Assembly (NCBI RefSeq): GCF_004122115.1
Contig: NZ_SBKP01000016.1
Location: 1 to 43,957, forward strand
Length of the DNA stretch: 43,957 nucleotides
Reading direction: 5' to 3'
From: Sphingobium fluviale
GTDB lineage: Bacteria > Pseudomonadota > Alphaproteobacteria > Sphingomonadales > Sphingomonadaceae
Shown: positions 20,208 to 27,584 of the stretch, piece by piece
Numbering within the stretch: the first letter of the stretch is position 1
Layout: each line of letters begins with the position of its first letter
Translations under genes and position numbers: made by a program
Notes under the pieces: generated by a model
The model's input: the letters and a program-made list of their open reading frames with translations, nothing else
What the model was told of the DNA's origin: nothing
The model's database searches: none

Positions 20208-20942
20208 ATGCAAGAAGCTTCTGCAAGGCGCGCTCTGATCACCGGCGCGTCACGCGGCATCGGCGCGGCCATCGCGCGGGCACTGGCGCGCGATGGATGC
20301 GCGGTCACGATCAACTATCACAGCAACTCCGCCGCCGCTGATGCGCTGGTCGCCGATATCGTGGCTGCAGGCGGTGTTGCCCATGCGCTCAAAGCAGACA
20401 TCGCTGACCGTGACGCTTCCATGGCGCTGGTTGACGCCGCCGCGGAGAAGATGGGCGGCCTCGACATTCTCGTATGCAACGCCGGCGTGAGCGTACCCGT
20501 CGCCTTTCTGGAAACCACACCGGAGATGTACGATTCCCTGTTCGACATGACACGCGGAACCTTCTTCGCCATGCAGCGCGCAAGCCAGGTGATGGCGGAC
20601 AATGGCAGGATCGTTGCTATTTCTACACTGGGAACCCGGCGGGTGTCGTTCGCGCCAGCCTATTGCGCCAGCAAGACGGCGATCGAGCAGTTCTGCAAGG
20701 GCTTGGCGTATGAGCTGGCGCCCAGAGGCATCACGGTGAACGCTGTCCTTCCCGGCTTCACCGAGACCGACATGCTGGCAAACCAGCCGGAGGATTTCAG
20801 GGGGATGATGGTCGGCATGACCGCCATGGGTCGCCTCGGCAGGCCTGACGACATAGCGGCACTGGTCAGTTTTCTTGTCAGCGCGGATGCCGGCTGGGTA
20901 ACTGCGGAAACCATCAGCGCGAATGGCGGGGTGAAGCCTTAA
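20208..20942 (+). CDS. SDR-family oxidoreductase (FabG-like)
   Basis: A 244-residue classical SDR: ITGASRGIG (11-19), CNAG (90-93), catalytic Ser139, Tyr152 and Lys156 (AYCASK), and the C-terminal glycine-rich ETISANGGVKP. The ATG at 20208 follows CGGAGAAG. The frame is open far upstream inside the amidohydrolase gene but has no homology there. It is the last gene of the TetR-controlled block; after its stop, recognisable genes give way to remnants. Probably oxidises or reduces a hydroxyl/keto group of a pathway intermediate. Confidence 0.88.
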   Translation: MQEASARRALITGASRGIGAAIARALARDGCAVTINYHSNSAAADALVADIVAAGGVAHALKADIADRDASMALVDAAAEKMGGLDILVCNAGVSVPVAFLETTPEMYDSLFDMTRGTFFAMQRASQVMADNGRIVAISTLGTRRVSFAPAYCASKTAIEQFCKGLAYELAPRGITVNAVLPGFTETDMLANQPEDFRGMMVGMTAMGRLGRPDDIAALVSFLVSADAGWVTAETISANGGVKP

Positions 20943-21210
20943 GGTGCAATCGACAGGAGTAGAACATCCCTGGACGACTGTGGAATGACACTCGTCAGAG
21001 GCTAGAACTCCCCGCCGCCCGGTGCGTTAATGAATTACCGGTTTTGACGAAGCACCCTTGCCCCCGAACTACCGCCATCGAGGGTAGCCGGTTGAGCCAT
21101 TTCCATCGCGTTTCAGACAGGCGGGGAAGCTCGGTGCGTCAGTGTTCCTGAAGGGCTCAACTCGAACCGCCCAAGTGCTGGTGAAAAGCGGACTGCACCG
21201 CTGTCGAACG
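20943..21210. other. Non-coding stretch after the catabolic block
   Basis: I see no gene here. A weak hairpin (CTACC/GGGTAG around 21069-21088) follows the SDR stop but lacks a T-run. This is the first part of a 457-bp gene-free stretch that continues with an aldehyde dehydrogenase remnant and a palindrome. Confidence 0.5.
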
Positions 21211-21282
21211 CAGCGTCTCCCGCGCGCCTGCGCCGATCGTGTCCCCGTCGATCATCAAGTGCAATGCCGGATAGTCGGTCAC
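21211..21282 (-). pseudogene. Short N-terminal remnant of an aldehyde dehydrogenase
   Basis: From a GTG at 21280-21282 with AGGGAG upstream, the reverse strand reads VTDYPALHLMIDGDTIGAG then RETL. This closely matches the usual N-terminus of NAD(P)-dependent aldehyde dehydrogenases (a short lead, then LxIDGxWIxAxGRET). After that the family pattern is lost and a stop follows, so only about 25 residues remain. It lies downstream of the ligI remnant on the same strand, with a perfect palindrome between, as if a whole catabolic module once stood here. Confidence 0.45.
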
Positions 21283-21306
21283 CTTGATCTCCCTGTTGGT
21301 CTGCTA

Positions 21307-21325
21307 AACAGAACATTGTTCTGTT
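21307..21325. promoter_or_regulatory. Perfect 19-bp palindrome upstream of the aldehyde dehydrogenase remnant
   Basis: AACAGAACA T TGTTCTGTT has 9-bp arms with no mismatch around one central base. It sits 24 bp before the GTG start of the remnant, exactly where an operator would be. No cognate regulator is recognisable nearby, so it is probably an orphaned operator left with the decayed gene. Confidence 0.55.
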
Positions 21326-21399
21326 AATTGGCTGTACCTTAAACCGTGTCGCCCGGCAAGCTGCCAGGAGAGGCAATTCGCGGCGCAGTTCGGCGTACT

Positions 21400-21704
<305 letters not shown>

Positions 21705-21707
21705 GAT

Positions 21708-22064
21708 CTCCGCCATCTCCTCGCGTTCCTGCTTGGCGATCCATTCCTTGGCGACGGCCTTGAAGGTGTTATCATCCTCGATTCTGGCCTTTGCCGCGTC
21801 GACTTTCTGTTGGTGGGAAGGGTCTACACCCAGAGCGAGCAGGCGCCGAGCCTCGTCGCGCTTGTCGCGGGCATCGGCAAGGCTCAGCTCAGGCCACTGT
21901 CCAAGCGCCAAGGTCTTCTGTTTGCCGAGCCAGCTATAGTTGAGGCGCCAGAGTTTCGATCCGTTTGGACGAACGAGGAGATAGAGGCCGGCACCGTCTC
22001 CCAGCTTGTAATCCTTGTCACGAGCCTTGGCACTGCTAATGGTCGTCACGTGGAGTTTGGTCAT
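21708..22064 (-). pseudogene. Truncated P4-type tyrosine integrase (N-terminal part)
   Basis: About 119 residues carry the arm-binding N-terminal domain of P4-like integrases: KLGDGAGLYLLVRPNGSKLW (20-39), GKQKTLALGQWPELSLADAR (47-66), RRLLALGVDPS and FKAVAKEWIA. The catalytic domain with the Arg-His-Tyr residues is absent. At 21704 the sequence passes, still in frame, into the ligI remnant. The ATG at 22062-22064 gives the usual start. The gene can no longer support integration but shows that an integrative island ended or began here. Confidence 0.85.
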
Positions 22065-22140
22065 GGTATCGCCGTCCAGATGGGGCAGTCGATACCACTC
22101 AGGATACCACGATTGTTCCCGATTGGTGCCGTATTCGCCC

Positions 22141-22209
22141 GGATGTCTTCGGACGCTTATAGCACAGAAAATGGCGGAAATCTCCCGTTTTTTGGACGTC
22201 CTCGGACGC
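22141..22209. repeat. 16-bp direct repeats upstream of the integrase fragment
   Basis: GGATGTCTTCGGACGC (22141-22156) and GGACGTCCTCGGACGC (22194-22209) match at 14 of 16 positions, 53 bp apart, just upstream of the integrase start. P4-like integrases bind arm-type direct repeats next to their attachment site, so these may be such arms; the match is short. Confidence 0.3.
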
Positions 22210-22339
22210 CCCCGGAAGAACAAATGGTGCCCAGAAGAGGACCCGCATCGAATAATTTTTTCTGTGTTATAACAGCAACATAGACGATGTGGTTTTTGCG
22301 AAGGCCCGCACAAAAGCCCGCATTTCGGTGTGGTTTAGA

Positions 22340-22368
22340 GGTTCGAGTCTTTTGCTAGGACTCGAATC
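22340..22368. repeat. Inverted repeat resembling a tRNA T-arm sequence
   Basis: GGTTCGAGTC (22340-22349) pairs with GACTCGAATC (22359-22368) with one G-T wobble, around a 9-bp centre. The sequence resembles the 3' part of tRNA genes used as integrase attachment sites, but no acceptor, D or anticodon arms surround it, so it is not a tRNA gene. GAGGTTCGAGTC at 22338-22349 also occurs at 7253-7264. Confidence 0.4.
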
Positions 22369-22372
22369 TTCA

Positions 22373-22398
22373 AAAAATGGCGGATTTCCGCCATTTTT
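22373..22398. terminator. Probable bidirectional intrinsic terminator
   Basis: AAAAATGGCGGA (22373-22384) and TCCGCCATTTTT (22387-22398) are perfectly complementary over 12 bp around a TT centre. The GC stem with an A-run on one side and a T-run on the other is the form of a bidirectional rho-independent terminator. It separates the integrase remnant region from the IS110 element. Confidence 0.65.
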
Positions 22399-22546
22399 GC
22401 ACCGTGAACAAAAGCAGAAAATCTAGCCTTGTAGGGACCGAAAGGCCCGCAGAAAACCGTTCATGAAGCGTTCCAACTTGGCCCGCGTACTCTCAGGCGA
22501 TCTCGTCCAACACGCGATTGGAATGGATAGTCTGGCGGCTGTGATC

Positions 22547-22615
22547 GGCAGGCCTGGCCCAATTACCTACGCCGGGGTGAGAGCCCCAGAAAACGATGCG
22601 GGGTCCAGGCCTGCC
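22547..22615. ncRNA. Structured segment beside the IS110 transposase, possible guide (bridge) RNA
   Basis: GGCAGGCCTGG (22547-22557) and CCAGGCCTGCC (22605-22615) are an 11-bp perfect inverted repeat. Between them GGGG (22574-22577) and CCCC (22584-22587) form an inner hairpin, leaving unpaired loops. The segment lies in the non-coding side of an IS110-family element, 20 bp past the 3' end of the transposase. IS110/IS1111 elements encode a structured bridge RNA in a non-coding end. The strand and exact ends cannot be set from sequence alone. Confidence 0.35.
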
Positions 22616-22635
22616 CCTCCGTCAGGAGGAACTTG

Positions 22636-23706
22636 TCATGTGCGAGCCGGGTCAAAGGAGGATCCAGACTTCCACATGTGAAGCATGACGACCGCCAGCT
22701 TTCGAGCCACAGCAACCCTGGCTTTCGACAAGCCTACTTTCTTCCTCAGTGTCAGCCCCCATGCCTGCAGTGCGCTTTCCGTCTTTGTCGAGCACAGCAA
22801 GACGGTGGCAGCCGAAACCAGGTGAGTCCGCGTGAGCTTGCTACCGAACCTGCTGATCCGGCCGACCCGGGCGAGAACGCCCGACTGATGGATTGTTGGG
22901 GTCAATCCGAAATAGGGGCCAACATCGCGGGTTCGCTGAAAGCGCGACGGATCGCCGATGGCGCTGTAAAAGGACAAGGCGGTGATTGGACCGACGCCAG
23001 GGACGGTCATGAGGTTTGAACAAACCGGATGAGCAAGAGCTGCCGCACGGAGCCGCTTGTCCATTCCTGCAATATGCGAACGAAGGTTTTCCGCAATCGA
23101 AATGAGCGGCCGGACGTCGGCATCGACATCGAGCCCGTCCGCCCGCAGAATTTCCAGCTGATCTTCGATGCCGCTCGCGAGCCTGCCAACCCCGCTGCTC
23201 GTCTTCAGCTTTCCTCCGTGCAAACGGACGATGGACTGAACCAGGGCGTCGATCTTCATGCGCTGCTGAATGAGGTTCTTGCGGACATTGAGGAGGCTGC
23301 GCAAGTTCTGACAGTCGAGTGGCTTTACGAAGACCTCTGCCCCGATGGTGCGTCCGACGCGGCCGAGCTCCGCAAGCCCTCTCGCATCGTTGGAGTCAGT
23401 CTTCTGCCGCCGGATAGCGAGGAACTTGGAGGCACGACGAACCTCAGCGACATAGACGGGAAAGCCCTGAGCCTGGAGTTCACGCACCATGTGAGTGCCT
23501 ACGCCCGCTTCGATGGTGATGCGCTGCACCGCTTCGACACCAAATGGGCGCAGGATATCCTTTATCTGGCCAGCATGCGTTTCTCGTTTTCCTTCGAACA
23601 GGATTTCACCGAATTCGTCGATGAGGCACACTGCTGTTTCCGCAACTCCGGTATCCAAACCAACCCAGTACCTCCGACCTGCCAACACTATCCTCCATGA
23701 AAACAT
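22636..23706 (-). CDS. IS110-family transposase (DEDD recombinase)
   Basis: About 356 residues from the preferred ATG at 23706; the frame is open to another ATG at 23727. The N-terminal RuvC-like DEDD domain shows YWVGLDTG, TIEAG and KTDSNDARGLAELGR. The C-terminal Transposase_20 domain shows MTVPGVGPITALSFYSAIGDPSRF and GPYFGLTP. Such enzymes move DNA without classical terminal repeats, guided by a structured RNA. The gene looks intact. The element boundaries cannot be fixed because IS110 elements lack long terminal repeats; the flanks run roughly from 22400 to 23800. Confidence 0.9.
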   Translation of the reverse strand: MFSWRIVLAGRRYWVGLDTGVAETAVCLIDEFGEILFEGKRETHAGQIKDILRPFGVEAVQRITIEAGVGTHMVRELQAQGFPVYVAEVRRASKFLAIRRQKTDSNDARGLAELGRVGRTIGAEVFVKPLDCQNLRSLLNVRKNLIQQRMKIDALVQSIVRLHGGKLKTSSGVGRLASGIEDQLEILRADGLDVDADVRPLISIAENLRSHIAGMDKRLRAAALAHPVCSNLMTVPGVGPITALSFYSAIGDPSRFQRTRDVGPYFGLTPTIHQSGVLARVGRISRFGSKLTRTHLVSAATVLLCSTKTESALQAWGLTLRKKVGLSKARVAVARKLAVVMLHMWKSGSSFDPART

Positions 23707-23857
23707 AGCATTTTGGCGCGGCGTCATTTAATCTCGCGGCAGGAGCCCTGCAAACTTCCGACGTCCGCAAACCAATGTGAGGGTAGCAATCGGAAATGGA
23801 TTCGCCGAATGGGATTGCTCCTTCGAATTACGAAACATGTTCTAGGAAATCGTAGGA

Positions 23858-24481
23858 ATGGCCAAGCTCGATCCTCGCCGCGCGCTCGACGAGCTAATCA
23901 AGGAACGGGGCGAATCTTATTCGTCAGTCTCGCGCCTGCTGAGCCGGAATGCGGCCTACATCCAACAGTTCATCAAGCGGGGTAGCCCGGCGCATCTCGA
24001 CGACAGCGACATCGCGCAGCTGTCGGTTCATTTTGGCGTCCCCGCCGCTGTCTTTGGCGGAGACGAGGTTCCGGAAAGCGCGGGGCTATCGACGATTGCG
24101 ATCCCGGTTCTTGGCGCCACCGATGCTGACGATAGCCTTGGGCGTGTCCGTCTGGTCGACGAGGCATGGCTGCGCAGTCTCAGTCACAAGCCGACGGGAG
24201 TTTCGATCGTCAGAATCGAAGGCGACGCGATGTATCCGACATTGCGGGATGGCGATGAGGTGCTGATTCAGCGCTATCTCGCCAACGAAAATCCTCGCGA
24301 CGGACTCTACGTCATCCGAGCCGATACCGGATTGCTGGTACGAAGGATCGCGCTCGAACCGGCGCGAAACCGCATCGCCGTACTGACTGACAATCCAAAC
24401 TATCCCAACTGGGATGGACTAATCAGAAACGCGATACAGATCGTAGGGCGCGTCATCTGGATCGGCATGCAGCTAGCGTGA
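23858..24481 (+). CDS. S24/LexA-like regulator lacking the catalytic Ser-Lys dyad
   Basis: A 207-residue protein with an N-terminal DNA-binding region (ALDELIKERG, SVSRLLSRNAAYIQQFIKRG, residues 9-42) and a C-terminal S24 domain. In LexA/CI-like proteins the domain has a Ser in GDSM and a Lys in a VKR motif, which perform self-cleavage. Here they read GDAMYPTL (Ala124) and LLVRRIAL (Arg162), so both residues are replaced and autoproteolysis should be impossible. The fold is otherwise intact (PTLRDGDEVLI, GRVIWIG). It may be a non-cleavable repressor of the surrounding mobile region. It is convergent with the antitoxin gene. AGGA precedes the ATG. Confidence 0.85.
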   Translation: MAKLDPRRALDELIKERGESYSSVSRLLSRNAAYIQQFIKRGSPAHLDDSDIAQLSVHFGVPAAVFGGDEVPESAGLSTIAIPVLGATDADDSLGRVRLVDEAWLRSLSHKPTGVSIVRIEGDAMYPTLRDGDEVLIQRYLANENPRDGLYVIRADTGLLVRRIALEPARNRIAVLTDNPNYPNWDGLIRNAIQIVGRVIWIGMQLA

Positions 24482-24528
24482 ATCCGCCGGCTCGAGCGTT
24501 GCCCCGTCAGAGCGAGGCGCACGACCGC

Positions 24529-25641
24529 TCAATCCTCGGCGCCGGTTGACCACTTGAGGCGGATCTTCAGGCCATTCAAATGGGTCCAAGGCAAGATGCC
24601 GCTGTGTTGAAGCATGCCGACGACAATGCCTGGCGCGATACCCTGGCTGTCAGCAAAGTCGAGAACCGCCCGTTCGCTGCGCGGTTCGGTTGCGACGAAC
24701 TGTCTCCACGCGGAAGTCGGAACGAGAGTGTTGCAGGCCCATGCATCGGCCTCCTTTTCCTCGTCGGTGCCATCGCGCGACTTGTCATCGACGAAAACGT
24801 TCTTCTTGCTGTGGAGCAGAATGTGCGCGGCTTCGTGAAAGAAGCTGAACCACAAATGGTCGTCTGATTTATGGCGTGCACTGAGCTGGATCACGGGCTT
24901 ACGAGGCGAAATCCACCATGCGGCGCCACTAAGCGCGGTCTTTGCAAGCGGCGGCACTAAAGCGACTGCGACACCGGCCTCGTTGCAGAGCGCGCGCACA
25001 AGGGGAACGGCTCGCTCGACGGGTTCACGCGTGAGGGCACGGATCTGCTTCAACGCCAGCTTGAACTGCGTTTCGCTATAATCTGCACACTCCTGCTGCT
25101 CCGCATCGAGTTCGCCGAGACGCAGCCAGGTCGCGAGCGCAACTTCATTGCTTTTGAACGACGGTGAGTGCCGATAGGCAACCTTCGCCAAGCCGTACTG
25201 GCTATTCCAAGCGTCGAGCGATCCTACGCCGAAGAACGCAAGCAGCTTCGAGACCGCGTCGACGGGATTGACGGGCTTTGGGAAGCAGCGGCGCTTTACC
25301 AAGTCATTGATGGGGAATGTCTTCGACCAGGCGATAGCGTCCTTTGCCCGTGCTGCGTCAGCCTCACGGGCTCGATGGAGCTGGTAACCGGACTCGATCG
25401 AGAGCCACAGATCGGCGTCAACTCCGAGAACCTTCTCGAACTGGATTGCAGTTTCCGGTTCAAGTGGTGCCTTGCCGGCAATAATCTCGCTGATGAGCTT
25501 GGCCGAGCGCCCGCATCGCCGAGCGAACTCAGCTTGTGACATGCCATGGACTTCCAGGCGTTCTTCGAGGATCCAGCCGGGTGGAACGGCATAGTCCGGT
25601 CGGAACTGATTGGCTGCGGTCGCCATCGTTGCATTCTCCAT
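24529..25641 (-). CDS. Antitoxin-like regulator: XRE/HigA helix-turn-helix fused to an ImmA/IrrE metallopeptidase
   Basis: A 370-residue two-domain protein. Residues about 18-80 are a HigA/VapI-type HTH: PPGWILEERLEVHGMSQAEFARR, then KLISEIIAGKAPL. The C-terminal half is an ImmA/IrrE-type peptidase with the zinc motif HEAAH (269-273) and a following Glu in EEKEADAWA (about 297). It overlaps the upstream toxin gene by 3 bp (ATGA at 25640-25643), the classic toxin-first order of HigBA modules. The HTH likely represses the operon through the palindrome at 25993. The peptidase may control antitoxin turnover, as in ImmA/ImmR-type switches; that part is inference. Confidence 0.85.
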   Translation of the reverse strand: MENATMATAANQFRPDYAVPPGWILEERLEVHGMSQAEFARRCGRSAKLISEIIAGKAPLEPETAIQFEKVLGVDADLWLSIESGYQLHRAREADAARAKDAIAWSKTFPINDLVKRRCFPKPVNPVDAVSKLLAFFGVGSLDAWNSQYGLAKVAYRHSPSFKSNEVALATWLRLGELDAEQQECADYSETQFKLALKQIRALTREPVERAVPLVRALCNEAGVAVALVPPLAKTALSGAAWWISPRKPVIQLSARHKSDDHLWFSFFHEAAHILLHSKKNVFVDDKSRDGTDEEKEADAWACNTLVPTSAWRQFVATEPRSERAVLDFADSQGIAPGIVVGMLQHSGILPWTHLNGLKIRLKWSTGAED

Positions 25642-25976
25642 CAGTGATAATCGACCACTTCGATGATCGTTATCGCTGTCACCTTGGTTAGATCGATTCC
25701 CCCGTCTTCGTTGCGAGGGATTGGATCATGGTTCACTTCAAAAATCAGTCGCTTGGGATGAACCAAGTCGACTGCAAACTGCTCGTCCCGGTGCTCGGTC
25801 AGCTGATGCCTTCGTTCGGGAGGCGTAACCGGCACCAGACTCAGGTCGCGCGAAGCACGAAGCACCGTCATGCGCTTCATGATCGCCTTGGCCATGGGTG
25901 TCCCATAGGCTTTGAGCAATTCTGCCTGCGCATTGAAGGTCTTCTCGAGCTTGCGCTTTCGAAAATCGATATCCAA
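25641..25976 (-). CDS. HigB/RelE-like toxin
   Basis: A 111-residue protein of the proteic killer (HigB/RelE) type. It has FRKRKLEKTFNAQAELLKAYG at the start, AKAIMKRMTVLRAS, a QFAVDLVHPKRLIFEVNHDP core strand and VTAITIIEVVDYH at the end. HigB toxins are mRNA interferases acting with the ribosome; this role is by family. It is the first gene of a two-gene operon with the HTH-peptidase antitoxin, starts 17 bp from a perfect palindrome, and belongs to the mobile region between IS110 and IS701 elements. Confidence 0.8.
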   Translation of the reverse strand: MDIDFRKRKLEKTFNAQAELLKAYGTPMAKAIMKRMTVLRASRDLSLVPVTPPERRHQLTEHRDEQFAVDLVHPKRLIFEVNHDPIPRNEDGGIDLTKVTAITIIEVVDYH

Positions 25977-25992
25977 GAGAATGGCTCATTTT

Positions 25993-26011
25993 CGTTACCT
26001 AATAGGTAACG
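25993..26011. promoter_or_regulatory. Operator palindrome of the toxin-antitoxin operon
   Basis: CGTTACCTA A TAGGTAACG is a perfect 19-bp palindrome with 9-bp arms. It lies 16 bp upstream of the toxin ATG (25974-25976 on the reverse strand), the normal place for the autoregulatory operator bound by a HigA-type antitoxin. Confidence 0.7.
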
Positions 26012-26128
26012 CCTTAACGGAGGCTTGCTGATTGCGCAAGGGAGGGTGCGGTCGAGCTATTGCTGACTTGGCGTCGACCCGAGACAGGCGACCTTGCCTC
26101 CATGATTACGTCTGTTCGCTTTTCCATC

Positions 26129-27403
26129 TTAAGGCGTGAATAGGCCTGCCGGCTCCGCATAGCTTTTGATCGTCCGTTCGGGCCGCTCATGCCAGCCGAT
26201 GTTGAACGCCCAATAGGTCGGAAAGAAATACAGCGTCGAATAAGGCAGATTCTCGTGAATCCATCGCGCCAGGATCCGCCAATCACCTGGCTCCTGATTG
26301 TTCGCCCAGAAACTGGGAACGACTACGCAGGCCATCGCCCCCAAGCAGCCTCCGGCGTCAAGGCGATCCCAAATGTGTCCGGCGTAGTTGCTCTCGTTGG
26401 ACGCGCAGGTGTAGCCAGCCTTCTTCTTGCGCTGCATTTCGTTGCAGAAGCCGTTCACCTCGCACGAGCGGTAAGCCGAGCGGATCGCGATCCGCCCCCA
26501 CTGATCCTGCAGTGGCTCGAGCAGGTCCTCGCACAGCCGCTTGCCCGCCTTAATGGCTAGGTCCGGGTCATCGGGCGCGTTGTTGAGCCCGTGGACCATG
26601 GCCACTTCCGAATAGAGCATGTCACGCATGAAGAAGGATTTCGACAGCTGTACCCGGCCCAATTCCGTGAGCGCAGGAACGGTTCGTGCCGTCCCGAGCC
26701 GCTTGATCGCCCCTCCGTTTGGCTCCGCTACCCATCCGATCCGCAGCGCAACGCCGTCGCAGACCTTTGCCGGAGTGATTGCGCCGACTGGCGCATCTGG
26801 AAAACCCATGGCCTCGGCAAAGGCCCGGTAGTCGTCAAACCAAGAGCGTTTCGGGCAAAAGCTCTGAACGATCATCGCTGCATCGCGCGCGCAATAGCGT
26901 TGGGCTTCGATGACTGCGGAGGCCGTGCGGTGAATGAGTTGGTATCGAATTTTCCCGACCGTCGCCGGATCGAGATCGAGATTTCGGCATAGCCGCTCCA
27001 GGCGTGCCGGGCGTGCGGTCGCATCCCCTTTTGCTTCTGAAAGCCACTCCTGGACTGTCGGGCCGAAAGTCTCGTCCACTTTCGCCTCGACGGCCAGAAC
27101 ACCAAGGTGCCTATTAAGACGAAGGATCGCCATGAGGTCGGTCTGACTCGGTCGCTGACCATCACCAAGGTCGACCGGGCGCTCAAAAAACGCATCGACC
27201 AATGTAGCTCCCTTGAACGCGGGGTCATGATTGAGAGCCGATTTCACTGAAGGCGGAAGCCCGTTCACAGAAAACCAGAGATCAGCCACCGATTTGGCAG
27301 AACGACCTGGCTGCCAATGCGTTGGAGATCCGAGGTGATGGATCACGTCTTCGGGTCGCAATACCGGGACATGCAGGCGGCGGATGGTCGATTCACTTTG
27401 CAT
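26129..27403 (-). CDS. Two-domain protein: nuclease-like N-terminus and M15 peptidase-like C-terminus
   Basis: A 424-residue protein of no named family that I can assign. Residues about 20-125 contain GSPTHWQPGRSA, RPSQTD (84-89) and VLAVEAKVDETFG (102-114). The Asp followed by a Glu-x-Lys pair (Asp89, Glu106, Lys108) resembles the PD-(D/E)XK nuclease signature. Residues about 300-424 (IAIRSAYRSCEVN, NYAGHIWDRLD, PSFW, LPYSTLYFFPTYWAFNIGWHERP) resemble D-Ala-D-Ala peptidase-like proteins with His343, Asp349 and His405 as possible zinc ligands. The start at 27403 follows AAGGAG; an earlier in-frame ATG at 27514 lacks family-like sequence. It lies beside the toxin-antitoxin pair. Function unknown. 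Confidence 0.7.
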   Translation of the reverse strand: MQSESTIRRLHVPVLRPEDVIHHLGSPTHWQPGRSAKSVADLWFSVNGLPPSVKSALNHDPAFKGATLVDAFFERPVDLGDGQRPSQTDLMAILRLNRHLGVLAVEAKVDETFGPTVQEWLSEAKGDATARPARLERLCRNLDLDPATVGKIRYQLIHRTASAVIEAQRYCARDAAMIVQSFCPKRSWFDDYRAFAEAMGFPDAPVGAITPAKVCDGVALRIGWVAEPNGGAIKRLGTARTVPALTELGRVQLSKSFFMRDMLYSEVAMVHGLNNAPDDPDLAIKAGKRLCEDLLEPLQDQWGRIAIRSAYRSCEVNGFCNEMQRKKKAGYTCASNESNYAGHIWDRLDAGGCLGAMACVVVPSFWANNQEPGDWRILARWIHENLPYSTLYFFPTYWAFNIGWHERPERTIKSYAEPAGLFTP

Positions 27404-27584
27404 GGCGCCGAGCTCCTTTTCTTCCAGCATCATGTCAACAGCAGGCAATAGGCTCACGGCCATACGACGAGCTCGCCTTGAGATGTTAAGAGATCCAAAA
27501 GGCCAGCGTGCCACATAGAAAGTCGCACGATGTCGGAAGTGAAGATATCCTCGGCGCGCAGGACCGCGAGCGTAAAATAGGGCA

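Larger units (their letters stand above)
22065..22635. other. 571-bp non-coding stretch between the integrase fragment and the IS110 transposase
   Basis: No protein gene is supported. It holds, in order, a pair of 16-bp direct repeats near the integrase start, a tRNA-arm-like inverted repeat, a strong hairpin with A/T flanks, and a structured GC-rich segment next to the IS110-family transposase. Each is listed separately. Confidence 0.6.

Noticed and set aside
22340..22368. Possible tRNA gene or tRNA fragment next to the integrase remnant
   Set aside because: Only an inverted repeat of T-arm-like sequence is present; no cloverleaf can be formed. Kept as a repeat only.
23029..23700. 223-codon forward frame within the IS110 transposase
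   Set aside because: Shadow of the transposase, which has complete DEDD and Transposase_20 motifs on the other strand.
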